DNA of 64,000 nt from Adiantum capillus-veneris (Eukaryota > Streptophyta > Polypodiopsida > Polypodiales > Pteridaceae), in assembly GCA_014529385.2 (NCBI GenBank), contig CM043963.1, positions 94,019,412 through 94,083,411 of the forward strand, written 5' to 3'. This document shows, in pieces, positions 11,475 through 23,570 of the stretch (positions are counted from its first letter, which is position 1; each line of letters begins with the position of its first letter). A program made the translations under genes and the position numbers. The notes under the pieces are model-generated. The model did no database searches. It was not told where the DNA came from and saw only the letters and a list, made by a program, of their open reading frames with translations.

Positions 11475-11486
11475 TGGTATCAGAGC
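11475..11486 (+). other. Primer-binding site, initiator tRNA-Met
   Basis: TGGTATCAGAGC, identical to the standard plant initiator-Met primer-binding site, one base after the left LTR. Confidence 0.85.
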
Positions 11487-11989
11487 TATTCTTGAAAAAG
11501 GGTCCCACGATCTGCAGGCGTGCTCGTAGCTTAGCAAAAAAGAAGACAAGCACGAAGTCCTATGCGAAGCACAAGGAGACAACGTCCGTGGATGCCCCAC
11601 CCACGCCCTCCACAGTGCACGACTAAGACAGGCGACCAAGGCAAACTCGACCGACAACTCTACCACACCGAGGCTTCTTTGGTGCCGTTGGATGCGTGCG
11701 TAGAAAGGCCCTTTAAAACCCTTGCATGAAAGGAGAGTTGAACCCACCTCATGAGGGTAAGAGGCCAACACTCTACTATCCAAGCTATTGAGCCTTCTTG
11801 TATATAACAAGGAAAGATAGCATACTTGAATTGACAAAAACTAGAAGGAAAGGAAAGCTACAAACTTCAAGGAAATAGTTTTACTCTTCCTTTTCGCTTC
11901 TTAGAGAAAGACAAGCTTTCCTTCAAAAATTATTTTTTCTTCAAGGAGGAAGCTTCAAAGTGAACAAAAGCCTTCACAAAAACGATGAG

Positions 11990-12690
11990 TTTTTGTGAAG
12001 AATCCACAAAGGTGTTCTTATGACGAACGAATAATAGTTCAAAAAATGCGACTACAGGGTTTAGTCCATTTATGCTTTTATATGGTTTTCAACCCAGATC
12101 AATGGTGGGGTTGGCTAAGGAGAAGATACAACAAGCGAAATATTTTCTCCAAGACTATTTTTATATTCTTCAAGTTGCTCGACAGAATGTTAAGCAAACT
12201 CAAGATCGATATAAGAAGTATGCAGATGAGCATCGTCATCTTGCTGCTTTCGAAGAAGAAGACAATGTTTTCCTCAAAGTTCCGGAGCATTTAGAAAGTC
12301 TAAAGACGGGAAAAGTTACTAAACTTTCACCACGCTATTGTGGACCATTTACCATTCTCAAACGTATAGGTCAAGTGGCCTATAAGTTAGCTCTTTCCGA
12401 GCACTCACGAGTTCATCCTGTTTTTCATGTTAGCCGTTTACAAAAACAGCTAGGAAAAAATGATAATGTCATCGACACAAGTGTGTTAGTTGACCTTATC
12501 AAACCGCCAAGCATCCCTCATGAGCCCGAAAAGATTTTGGATTCTCATGAGCTTTGCACTAGACATCATGTCAGACGACAGGTGTTAGTAAAATGGCTAG
12601 ATAGACCTAAAGAAGGTTCTACATAGGAGAATGTCTCCGCACTTAAGAAACGTTTTCCTACATTCGTTTTCGAGGATGAAAATGATTCTC
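11990..12690 (+). pseudogene. Ty3/gypsy integrase C-terminus and chromodomain remnant
   Basis: The frame 12072-12626 shows VARQNVKQTQDRYKKYADEH, then SPRYCGPFTILKRIGQVAYK, the GPF/Y module, followed by HPVFHVSRLQK and VLVKWLDRP of the chromodomain. A stop at 12625 (TAG) interrupts it; ENVSALKKRFPTF then continues in frame before GGGGAGGATAATTG. This is the usual 3' end of chromovirus-type pol. Gag, protease, RT and RNase H are absent. Confidence 0.75.
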
Positions 12691-12724
12691 CAAGGGGAGG
12701 ATAATTGGGGGGGGGGGGGGGTAA

Positions 12725-12846
12725 TGTAAAGACATGGGTCCTACGGGCAAGGCCACCGGCACGGTCGGACACTGTGTACGCTAGGGAGAGTCTATAAGAT
12801 AGCACGGTTGGGTGGAGACTAGCACACGCATTACTTCGTCCTTTCA
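12725..12846 (+). repeat. Right LTR of the nested element
   Basis: 122 bp, matched by 11352-11473. The 14-base G-run just upstream (about 12707-12721) sits where a polypurine tract is expected. Confidence 0.8.
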
Positions 12847-13111
12847 GGCGTTGTTTATGGATTCTAAATATTTCAATGGGATTTTGTATTTATGTTAGGA
12901 AATAGATTTCATTAGAATCCTTGATATATCGACCTAGCTTGTGGTGTCTGACCCTTACAACCACGAACATGATAGATAGAGGACTTCCTCTCTTCTGTTG
13001 CTCGTATCTCTACTTTGTGGAAATGGAGTATGGTGTCGTCAACGGAAATTGAGAATAAGGGAAGGCCATCTATCAAGTCGCCCCAATCTTTCGGTGTTGG
13101 GGAACTCACAG

Positions 13112-14400
13112 CAGGATATCACAAATACATGTGGTCTCGATCCGCGCCCACTGGCTATCAATCCAGGTACCCACAATGATGATGCATACATCAAGGTTGG
13201 GGTGACTAAAGTATCAAATATCCAACCCTTGAAAGTGTGTCTGATGACATCTCCACTCTAACATGACCAAAGCTGCATATCCTTCGGTGAGTCTGTCAGT
13301 GGCGGCTTGTGCCATGGAGAAAGGTCTGTGTCTGCGAGTGAAGGTGACTCCCGGATAGACGTAGGAGGTGACCACCTCAGCTAGGCCTCCTACTACGATA
13401 AAAGTGGTTGCTCGCCGGACTAATCTAGAGGTGTGGAAGATCATGGCCTTGGTCTTCCCAAGGTTCACTGTCAATCCTTTGTGTGTACAAAAATCATCCA
13501 AGGCCCTCAAATGGCTCTGTAAACCCTCTGATGACTCTCAAATGGCTATGTAGACCCTTTGGTGACTCTGAAATCAAAGCAATGTCATCAGCATATTTCA
13601 TAATGTGGATTGGGATAACTACTAGGTTAGTTCCTTCTCCCCATACAAGTAAGATGTAGTCGAAGATCTCGTCGATGCAGAATCCAAAGAGGATTAGTGA
13701 GAGGGGGCATCGTTGCTTAACACCAATGGTGCTAGCAATAGACTCTGGCAGGTCACCTGGACAACGAACTCTCGCAGTCACTCTCTCGTAGAAAGCATAG
13801 ATGGCCCATATAATCTTTGACAGTGTCCCCAGATTATGAAGCTGCCAAAAGAACCTCTCCCATGGGACTATATCAAACGCTTTGCAAAAATCCACAAAAC
13901 AACAATAAAGTTTCCTCTTTCGCACCTTTGCCCTATCAATGAGGCAGCGTAGAACAAAGATGTGGTCAATGGTGGAGACGGTCCGTCTAAACCTTGCATG
14001 GTCGGGAGCCCGTAGGCCCTCATTGTCTCCATATGAACTGAGCTCAACCTCAAGTACTGCCCTATAAATTTTGGCCATTGTATGGCTTATCATGACAGTC
14101 TTGTAATTCCATGGGTCTAAGGTGTTCCCAGACTCATAATCGTGCCATGGTTGTGGATCCTCAATAGGGGTAGGCGATCGTGGCTCTCGAAGGGTGCGCC
14201 ATGTTGTGGCATTCTCCATGCTCATGAATAAGTGGTATATCTCTAGCTCCCAAGCCTCCTCAAAGGCTTTCCGCTTTCGACGTGTGAGGATCTTCATCTG
14301 TCGCTTGGCCTCTCGATCAATGATCTTCCCAAGGGTCCGCTACGCACACAACTGGCAATAGATGTCTTTGCACTCATCATCATACTAGTTTCTCTATGGC
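13112..14400 (-). pseudogene. RTE-like LINE reverse transcriptase, broken
   Basis: On the minus strand a basic segment (DREAKRQMKILTRRKRKAFE) leads into a non-LTR RT. NYKTVMISHTMAKIYRAVLE and RRTVSTIDHIFVLRCLI mark the fingers, CFVDFCKAFDIVPW the first catalytic Asp, IGVKQRCPLSLILF the next block, and YADDIALIS the catalytic box. After a frameshift near 13500 the text continues with GLTVNLGKTKAMIF and YPGVTF (thumb). This is the RTE/craniofacial-type lineage rather than plant L1. No endonuclease is visible, so it is 5' truncated. It starts directly at the end of the older LTR. Confidence 0.8.
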
Positions 14401-14611
14401 ATAGTCCCTTTGGGGGGGGGGGGGGGGGTTGCATGTGTGGGTGGTGAGCATGAAAGAGATAATAGCCGATGTTTGAAGGATGGATGTGATATGGGAGGTG
14501 AGCACGGGTAGTGGTGTAGAGGGGTGGAGTAAAAGGAGTCTCTTCTTGACCTCTGTCAAGTATAGAGCGTTCGTGTGTGAAATGAACCGTGGTGTGTGTG
14601 CTTGTGTGTGT

Positions 14612-14653
<42 letters not shown>

Positions 14654-15404
14654 TAAATCTGCAACCTTATGAGATTTTCACTTTGTTTTAAGTAGTAAAG
14701 AATGTCCTTTCAATGATTGGGAGAGGAAAGTGACTTTGATGTGTGTGTGTGTGTGTGTGTGTGTGAGTGAGAGAGAGAGAGAGAGGGAGGGAGAGGGAGA
14801 GAGGGATTGAGATTGAAGCTCTTAGTAAACTTAGATATTTCATGTCTCGTGCACCATTATGTGCCATGTCTAGCAACTTGAAGTATTTTTCAAAGCACTT
14901 ATATCTCTCTTTTAACTCATATCAATAAGACTATCATACCTTCAAGTATTTCCAAGAAAGTGTAACATTATTGAGGGTTTTCAACTAAACGACTTGTTTC
15001 TATTATCATGTCTTCCCACTTGCTCTATAATTGAGGTACTCTTTGTTCACCTACAATTTCGTTTAACATGGCCAGGTGGCAATTGTGCTTTTAAGCTCTT
15101 GTACAGATCATTGAATGTGCTAGTTTGAATTCTTAGAGAGTCTTATAAATTATAAAGAGTCTTAGAGAGGCAAAAAAAACAAGAAAATTGTAATGCAAAA
15201 GATTGATGTTCAATCTTTTGTCATTGCCTTGACACTTTGTCCAAATTGGTCTACAACTTAACACTTTAACCGAATCTAGCATGTTGTTGCAAAGGGTTAC
15301 CTCTTGCAATGATACATTCAAATAAGGAATGATGTTGCTAAGGGTCACCTCTTGAAATGATACGTATTAAATAGATGCATTCAAATAAGGAATGCATACC
15401 TTCT
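14401..15404. other. Microsatellites and no gene
   Basis: It holds a 15-19 base G-run (about 14414-14430) and (GT)n(GA)n compound tracts at 14586-14652 and 14741-14786. There is a short direct repeat of GTTGC-AAGGGTYACCTCTTG-AATGATAC at about 15288-15365. No coding sequence is recognised. Confidence 0.6.
14586..14786. repeat. Two (GT)n(GA)n compound microsatellites
   Basis: Runs of GT pass directly into GA at 14586-14652 and again at 14741-14786. Confidence 0.95.
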
Positions 15405-15672
15405 TTTTTTTATAGCAAACTCACAATTGTGAGTGAATTAAACTGAACAACCCAAAAATTACAAGGTCTTGTCATGCTCATGTCAAGCCATGACAACATC
15501 CAAGGACCATAATTACATCGGCTATCAAGGCAGACACCCCTACCAACCCTCCCCCTCATCCTTGATACACAAGGTCCATAACCTTGTCATTCTGAGATCT
15601 TTTATTTACCGATGGCCAAGATTCGCCCCCATCCTAGGCATTCCATCTGCTGACAACAAGGCACAAGTAGTC

Positions 15673-16676
15673 CTAGACCAATCCTCCGAGTGATGCTTGC
15701 GCCCAAGTGTCCATATCAGCACTTTGCGTTCTTGTATAATTTCTTGCCACCTCAAAACCTCCTTCAAATACACGGCGGTTCCTTGTCTGCCATACATTAT
15801 GTAAGAAGAAGTATCTGACAATCTGGGTGCTGACGAGGAGTGCAGGACTACCTGAATTCTTACCTCCAAGGAATAGGTCAGTCTTCAAAAAACTAATTTT
15901 CCATGTTCTTTGGACCCACTTGCATATTTTCCCTGTGAGGCCTTTGATAGTTGGGCAATCCATGAATAGGTGGGTCAGATCTTCACTGGCCACCCTGCAC
16001 CCCAAGCATCGATCTAACCCAATCCCTCTCTCATTAATCTTCACCCCCGTCGGTAGAGCACCCCAAATAACCTCCATAAGAAAACCTTTATGTGATGCGG
16101 AACCTTTGGCTTCCATATGTTCTCCATTACATGCTCCCACCTTTCCTCCGGCCATTGCTTTTTCCATAGCTTGTTAAGGGGGCTAGACCAATTCTTCTTT
16201 TGCATCATTTTCTTATAAATGCTTTTAGTATGGGGTTTCCACAAGAGACTGCTTCCGGGCCATTTCCAGGCATTCCAGTCAAACTTCGAATCACAGATTG
16301 GCGTCACTAGATTGTCAAGCTCTTTCATCACTTTGTGGACAAGCAAGGCATCCAAGCTATTAAGTTGGTATTGAGTAACCATAAGGTCAATGGTTTTCCA
16401 ACTCTTGTTGCCACTGTCCCAGAAGTGCCCAAGTCGCTTCAGACCCTTATTATTCAGCTTCCTGGCTGTCTCAATCCAATAGGGAGTTTGTGGCGGATCT
16501 ACCACTTTGGAGAGCCAGGGGGACCAATGTAGAATGGAGTTCTTGAAGTATCTGGCTTCTTCCCTCGACTTTAAGACTCCTGCTCCTCTATTGCATTTTC
16601 TTACCAATTCTCCTGAGCTGCCCCCTAGTCTTAAGGTAGACCACGCCAGGGCTAGAAGTTTGTCATGAACCTCCAC
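15673..16676 (-). pseudogene. LINE ORF2 C-terminal part with zf-RVT
   Basis: The frames 16041-16676 and 15673-16167 show MVTQYQLNSLDALLVHKVM and PKVPHHIKVFLWRL, the run-up to the plant LINE zinc finger. Next come CLGCRVASEDLTHLFMDC (C-X2-C...H-X4-C) and VRYFFLHNVWQTRNRRVF. The domain is thought to help RNA binding in plant L1 elements. A frameshift near 16050-16160 joins the two frames. Confidence 0.8.
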
Positions 16677-17249
16677 CCCTCTTCACTTTCCACCCTTCGA
16701 GCCAAGTTTAGCTGCTACTATCATATCTCTGATCATGACAGTCCAAACTTGATCCTGTTTAGCCAAGGAAACAATAGGAAACAACAAATATGGTGCAACA
16801 AGCTTCTGCATGGGCCACAAGGTTGAGAATTCCGAGGCCTCCTTGATTCCCCGGCCGAGCAACTGATTCCCACCGGGCCCATCGCCATGACCTGGAAGAT
16901 TTCGTGTTATTTTTTCATAAAAATCTTTTTATTGGTTTTAAGAACTCTTTCCAGTGACACTTAGCCATCTTGAGAAGCGGGCTAGTGAAGGCAATATACG
17001 GAATCATAAAGGCATTCATCACTTTTATCCCACTTGGGAATGGGAGAAGAGCATACTCCCACCTACTCATTTTTGTTTGATTTTTTCAAGCACCCACTCA
17101 AATCTTTGCTTGTGAGTTACGTCCACCCTCAAGGGGGCTCCGAGATGTCTAAAGATATTCCCTTTTGTGACAATCTGCCCCGACCAGACAGAAAGGTCAA
17201 ATTAGTCATTTTTCGATAAGGAGATCAGCCTTGACTTCTCTATATTACA

Positions 17250-18240
17250 CTAGGACCCCGAAGCTACTGAGAATATTTGTACAATCTCTAGATCTTTTCT
17301 AATGACCTGAGGGAATGCCTTCAAGAAGAGGAGAGAATCGTCTGCAGAAAGTTTTGCTAGGAGTTGGCTATTTCCAGGTAAGGCAAGGCCTTGCAACTCT
17401 CCTCGTTCAGCACTAGCTTCGAGCATCGTGATTAGAGGATGTGATCCTATGGCAAAAAGTAGGGGGGCCAGAGGGCATCCCTGCTTAATAGACCTTTTGA
17501 CCTCAAAAGAGCCCACAATTCTATCGTTGAATAGGAGCTCTGACTGGCTTCCAGCCCCCATTACACGTACTAGCCGACATAGGCGAGGCCCAAAGCCCAA
17601 AGCTTCCATGACGGCTTCTATATATGTGCATGTTATTCTATCATAAGCCTTGTCCAGGTCCAACTGCAGCAGAATGCACTCCTGTGACAATTGCGTATTC
17701 AATGCCCACCATTGCTTCCAAGATGTTATCGTTAATGGACCTTTGTTTGATGAACCCACGTTGATGGGGAGAGATGATCTTGGTTAGTAAGGGGGCTAGT
17801 CTAAGGGCTACTTCTTTAGCTATAATTTTGTAGGCCACCGACATCATCGTTATAGGGCGTGAATGTTTCAATTGAGAACAACAGATCTGTTTTGGGATGG
17901 GTTTGATAAGCCCTCTCTTTACACTTACCTCCAACGACCCTTCGACCATGGCTTTATTGGCCAATCTTGTGATTCGCGCCTTGAGATCATCCCAAAATTC
18001 TCTATAGAATTCCACGGTCATCCATCCCAACCAAGGGACTTTTCCTTGCCAAGTGCTTGCAATGCTAGTGAACATTCCTCTTCGGAGATTGCCCGTTCCA
18101 AGCTATTAGCTTCTGAGTGGGGAATTTCTTTCTTGACACTCTGAAGTAAGGTCCCTCTGGCTTCTTCCACTTCTTGGGACTGGGTCTCTGGCCGTCCAAT
18201 AATTTGACTGAGATAGCTCAACATCAGACCAAGCATTTCA
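17250..18240 (-). pseudogene. LINE ORF2 reverse transcriptase
   Basis: The frame 17641-18075 carries KGLIKPIPK-like text, the block SRPITMMSVAYKIIAK and LLTKIISPHQRGFIKQRSI. The frame 17250-17759 carries LQLDLDKAYDRITC (first catalytic Asp), RSIKQGCPLAPLLFAIG, and a mutated catalytic box reading LSADDSLLFLKA (normally FADD). Frameshifts join them near 17700 and 18040. The frame 18018-18236 gives the upstream finger region (EEECSLALQALGKEKSLGWDG). Confidence 0.85.
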
Positions 18241-18299
18241 TCCTGGTTATGAACTGCTGTCCCTTTCTCATCATCGAGCGAGTGGACATGGCCCCGGCT

Positions 18300-18845
18300 C
18301 TTCTTGATTTTTAAAGCCCTAAAAAACTAAGCTTGATTGGAGGCTTCTGGTTGAAGAAAAGACTCCCTGGAGAGAAGCCTTGTCTTTCTGATATCTTCTA
18401 ACTGCTCATTAGCAAGGTTAGATTTGGCTTCAAGCCGTTGTTTGTGCTCCTCCTTAGTAGCATGCCCATTGGATTTTATGGAGGTAAGCAATTGTATGTC
18501 CACTATAAGATGCAGAAGGTGAATCTCCCTAGCTTTCTTGATTCGGGGGCTCGCGGTTTTGATTGCTTCTCGATGCTCCGAGCAAAGAGATCCCACACAT
18601 TGTGTTTGTTGAGGTCGACATCTTTTTTGAGCTTAACCAGTGCTTTCTTGGTTAGATTCCTGAAAAGAGGGTCCTTGAATAGGTGTGCCCCTGTTACTAA
18701 TAGTTTTTTCTCATCTCTTGAGGTCTGCTTCTCCTCTTTATTCTTCTTAAAATGTATATACAGAGGAATGTGATCCGAAAGGCTTTTTGTTGGGACTACC
18801 TTCATCTCCATCACCGCCGACACCCAGCCAGCTTGGTGCGAGCAA
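18300..18845 (-). pseudogene. LINE ORF2 endonuclease end and linker
   Basis: SLSDHIPLYIHF matches the SDH-P motif near the end of the apurinic-type endonuclease. A lysine-rich linker (KKALVKLKKDVDLNKHNVWD) and a helical region (18327-18596) lead to the RT. The catalytic N-terminal part of the endonuclease is missing. Confidence 0.6.
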
Positions 18846-19760
18846 TAACATCTGACGATGTTGGCAGTGTCTTGTCCAACACACAAATCAACCATAAGGC
18901 GTCTCAGTCATACACAATCAATTGTAGCTCTGAAGACTACCCTATACTCAACCTCAAAATTGGAAATGGCCATAGTAGGTTGCTTCTAGCTCAACCATGA
19001 TATGCATGAACTGTCGAGCCTGAAACAAAAATCACTCGTGGACACTCGCACGTCATAAAAACCAGCCCAATCTAAGTCCAAAAAAGCATGTAAATTTGGC
19101 AAGAATGATCCCCCTTAAGACAACCCAACATGCAAAGTGATACTCAAGTAGAAAAAGATCATCTTGACGTACATCCAATTCTTAGACCCTGGGATATGCA
19201 TAAATCTGCTAACCTGTGAGACTACAAAGTGAATATCTGGCCTCCTATTGCATACATAAATAAGGCATCCAATAGAAGTCTAATAAAGAGTGACATTGGT
19301 AGAATCACCAACATCATGAAGACTCGATTTTAAACTTGTTTCCATGGGACTAGCAATAGGTATGAAATCCTCAAGTCCAAAGTTACATAACAATATTTCT
19401 ATGTAGCTTGTTTGGTACAAGGCAATACCACCATCACACTGCTTAAATTGTATGCCTAAGTAATAATTCAATAGCCTCAAGTCTTTCATCTTGAAAGTAG
19501 CATTCAAACCAGCCTTAAATTCATCAATATGTGTCTCATCTGGTCCAATGATCAACAAATCATCCACATAGAGAACAACAATGACAAATACGTCACCCTC
19601 ATGCTTTACATACAAAGTGCTTTCTATTGGACTTTTACAAAATCCTCATTTAACCAAATAAGTGTCAGCTTTCTCGTACCAATCATGAGGAGACTGCTTT
19701 AACCCATACAAATCTTTCTTACATTTTGTTCTTGAAAAGAACTCGCCCTACACATCCACA
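18846..19760 (-). pseudogene. Ty1/copia reverse transcriptase and RNase H fragment
   Basis: In order on the minus strand one reads CKKDLYGLKQSPHDWYEK and the catalytic VVLYVDDLLIIG. Then come MKDLRLLNYYLGIQF, QTSYIEILLCNFGL, a degenerate SIGCLIYVCNRRPDIHF and, in another frame, the RNase H end EYRVVFRATIDCV-L leading to MVDLCVGQ. The frame 19280-19615 is open and the rest contains stops. It directly joins the truncated 5' end of the LINE. No LTR was seen. Confidence 0.8.
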
Positions 19761-19761
19761 A

Positions 19762-20165
19762 ATGAGCTTTAGAGTTCAACCATGCAGTATTTTAGATTAT
19801 GTAACAACTCTAGAATCACAATCCTATGCGGGTAGTTGTGATCATTGAAGTTGATGTGTGCAGTGGTCTCCATGTGTTGTAAGTAGATATAATCATAGCC
19901 CCAAAGTTGAACCATCTTTAGTTGGTGCATGAATGGACTTCCTAGAATAACATCATAGTTGTTCTCAGTACCAAAATCTACTATCACAAATGTTTTCATA
20001 CTTAATTCCACAAGAAGTCATCACTACTTGTTCTTGAATACCAATAGATTTTGCAATGTAGCCATCAGCTAGCTATAGCTTCATCCTCATTTTCCTAAGC
20101 GCCCAGTATACCCATTTCTCCCAAATCAATTTCGTTGATATGGAACCCTTGCTCCATGACCACTT
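19762..20165 (-). pseudogene. Ty3/gypsy protease-like fragment
   Basis: The minus-strand text ADGYIAKSIGIQEQVVMTSC and FVIVDFGTENNYDVILGSPF resembles the end of the aspartic protease-like region of plant gypsy elements, where N-AILGRPWL is usual. The upstream catalytic motif is not visible. The segment is short and broken by a frameshift near 20010. Confidence 0.45.
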
Positions 20166-21453
<1,288 letters not shown>

Positions 21454-21459
21454 CTTTTC

Positions 21460-22985
21460 TTGTACAAGGCTTTGCTCTGTCAAGATAGGAATCGAGAATC
21501 CTACTCTACTATCTCGCTTTTACAGTCCTCAGATAAAAAACTGTTTAGCGGCATGTTTGAGAAACACTTTCCTATTACCATGCTAACCATTCAGGTGCAT
21601 CTTCTTGTTGACATAGTTGATGAGGTGAAAGTAGCTGGCACAGTACATTCCAAATGGATGTTCTTTTTAGAACGTTTCATGAAAACGCTCAAGGGATATG
21701 CGCATCAGAAGGCACGTCCAAAGGGTAGCATGGCAGAAGGTTCGTTGGTATCAGAGTCCCTAGTTTACATTCGAGAGTGGCTAAACGGATTTGATAAAGC
21801 CCGGGACACGCTATGGCGAACCATAGATGATGAGCACATATCTGGGATTGTCATGTGCAATCTCGGTGTTGAGAAGAAGATGATGAAAGATCTAGAGGCT
21901 AAAATCAACCAATTTTGCATGCTTCACAATCTAGTGATGCAAAAGTGGATTTCACAATATGAGGATGCAAAGCAAGAGCAACAAAGGGCATCAATCGAGT
22001 GGAGACGGGGAAGACAACCATCGATGCATTATCCGGCGGGTCTGGAGAGCCTACTAACATTTATGAGCTTAAGATGGTTGCACAACCAATTGAAAAGCGC
22101 ACAACACTGCGATGAAGAAGTGACTGAGGAGGAGTGGGAATACTCTCGGGGTTGCGCGACCAAGGTAAGTTTGCAATGTACGACTAGTGACTTTCTAGAT
22201 GTTTGAACGGCCACTCATTGTTGGTTGTAGTATAAGTCATACACATCAGCATGGTGTAAAGGTCAACATTTTAGGGTGGAATGGATCAACAAAAAGCGTT
22301 TTACTCAAGATTGTGGAATTATGGCAAAATTTCAACAGTCTAGTCGACGAAGGTCCTCTGATGTAGATCCCATGGTGGCGGAACTCAGTTACTTCGGCAC
22401 GCTACAAGAGATTTTGAGGATCGATTATAGAGGATTTTTTGTCAACTTGTTCGACGTGCAATGGTTCAAGATAATCATGGAGGGTCGCAACGCTACTGTC
22501 CATAGAGGAGAGTCTGGTTCCCTTGAGGTGGATTCAACTAAGAAATGGACTGACCTAAGAGACACTTTTGTACTACCCGAGCATTGTGAACAAGTAAGTA
22601 TGTAAATAGTTAACATCCAATTTTAGAAGTTATGTGCTTGGAAGCTCTCATGTAAGTTATGTGGCTCTGGCAGGTGATATTTCATCCTACAAAGTCTGCA
22701 TCAAACTAGTGGTACGTCATAGAGGTAGCCCCACATAGTGCACATACGTATGAGGGCTACCATGTTCCAATCACAACGGCATCAATAGAGGAGATCAAAG
22801 AAGATGCTCAGTCAGAAGCCGCTCAGGTGGTGCCAGACGAGCATCAAGTTGCTACTCTCTATCGGGTGCATACAGAGGATCTACAAAATGAAACGGAGGA
22901 CATCTGTCTAAATGGAGATCTCTATATAGATATAGGAAGCTATGCTGAGCTATGCGAGGATGAGAGAGACCTCTTAAAGCCATAA
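21460..22985 (+). pseudogene. TNP2-like CACTA transposase, C-terminal exons
   Basis: DUF4218 is read in 21460-22164: KHFPITMLTIQVHLLVDIVD, WMFFLERFMKTLKGY and ARPKGSMAEG. A GTAAGT donor at 22165 and a TTGTAG acceptor ending at 22230 join it in frame to YKSYTSAWCKGQHF and VEWINKKRFTQDCGI, the start of DUF4216. The domain continues to 22593 with YFGTLQEILRIDY. A second intron, GTAAGT at 22594 to GGCAG at 22673, leads to FHPTKSAS, an in-frame TAG (about 22709) and VAPHSA up to a stop at about 22985. The catalytic N-terminal part is lost. Confidence 0.8.
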
Positions 22986-23136
22986 ATATTGTATTTGAAT
23001 AATTTTTCTCCGTTCACGTGGCTTTTTGTCCATTCCTGTCTATGTGCATCATTGTGTCATTGTATTTAATCGTCTTTGTGTCCACTCCAGGTACGTATAT
23101 ATGCTCTAGGTATATTCTCACAAGCAAGGACGACGA

Positions 23137-23385
23137 GCACTGCACTCCGAGGGCGACGGAGACTGAAGCTGATCGTGAAGGAAGTGATCTGTCTCTGCTC
23201 ATAGATGGTGCTCATCCCACCGCTAGATCTAGTTGACCGTGTGAAAGAGACGCTAAGAAGTACTACTACTGCTTCTTAGTGTCTCTTCAACTAGATCTAG
23301 TGGTGGGGCAAGCAACCTCTATGAGCAGAGATGGATCACCTTCGCGATTGCAGCTTCAGTCTCCATTGCACCCAGAGCGCAGCGC
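23137..23385. repeat. Long imperfect hairpin inside the CACTA element
   Basis: The left arm 23137-23260 is complementary to the right arm 23271-23385 around a 10-base loop (TACTACTACT). Matching blocks, given as left-arm text, are GGAGACTGAAGCTG, TCTCTGCTCATAGA, CTAGATCTAGTTGA and CTAAGAAG. Mismatches and small gaps are scattered between them. It lies between the two transposase genes. Confidence 0.9.
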
Positions 23386-23447
23386 TTTTACAAATTCATA
23401 AGAACTTCAACGAAATCTCTTTACACAGGAATCCCTCCCCCTTTATG

Positions 23448-23451
<4 letters not shown>

Positions 23452-23522
<71 letters not shown>
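23452..23522. repeat. (CT)n microsatellite
   Basis: About 70 bp of CT in what is probably an intron or untranslated part of the second CACTA gene. Confidence 0.97.
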
Positions 23523-23527
<5 letters not shown>

Positions 23528-23570
23528 GTCCATGTTTTATTCTCCATTCTTAAGATTGAATGTTCGTGTG

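Larger units (their letters stand above)
11352..12846 (+). mobile_element. Nested, internally deleted Ty3/gypsy element with 122-bp LTRs
   Basis: Two LTRs, 11352-11473 and 12725-12846, both start TGTAA-GACATGGGTCC and end CTTTCA, and they are about 90% alike by eye. A perfect primer-binding site follows the left LTR, and a purine-rich stretch with a long G-run precedes the right one. Five-base flanks TGTGT (11347-11351) and GGCGT (12847-12851) each differ by one base from GGTGT in the uninterrupted copy near 4653, consistent with a decayed target duplication. Only the end of pol remains inside. Confidence 0.8.
11286..13110 (+). mobile_element. Second copy of the plus-strand LTR end, split by a nested element
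   Basis: The segments 11286-11351 and 12847-13110 together match 4598-4928 in order and orientation and stop at the same ACTCACA. The 1.5 kb between them is a separate LTR element. The flank after 13110 does not carry a primer-binding site, unlike the first copy, so this may be the 3' LTR remnant of the outer element. Confidence is limited because the upstream LTR part is missing. Confidence 0.6.
15405..18845 (-). mobile_element. L1-like LINE, 5'-truncated, full 3' end (copy B)
   Basis: On the minus strand the order is endonuclease end, RT, connection region, zf-RVT zinc finger, then a 3' tail with the palindrome ACTCACAATTGTGAGT (about 15418-15433) and an A-run (15405-15413). It is about 3.4 kb. 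The 5' side stops at about 18845, where copia sequence begins. The coding region is broken by several frameshifts and stops. Related 3' fragments occur at 27.7, 28.6, 38.4, 55.9 and 63.4 kb. Confidence 0.8.
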
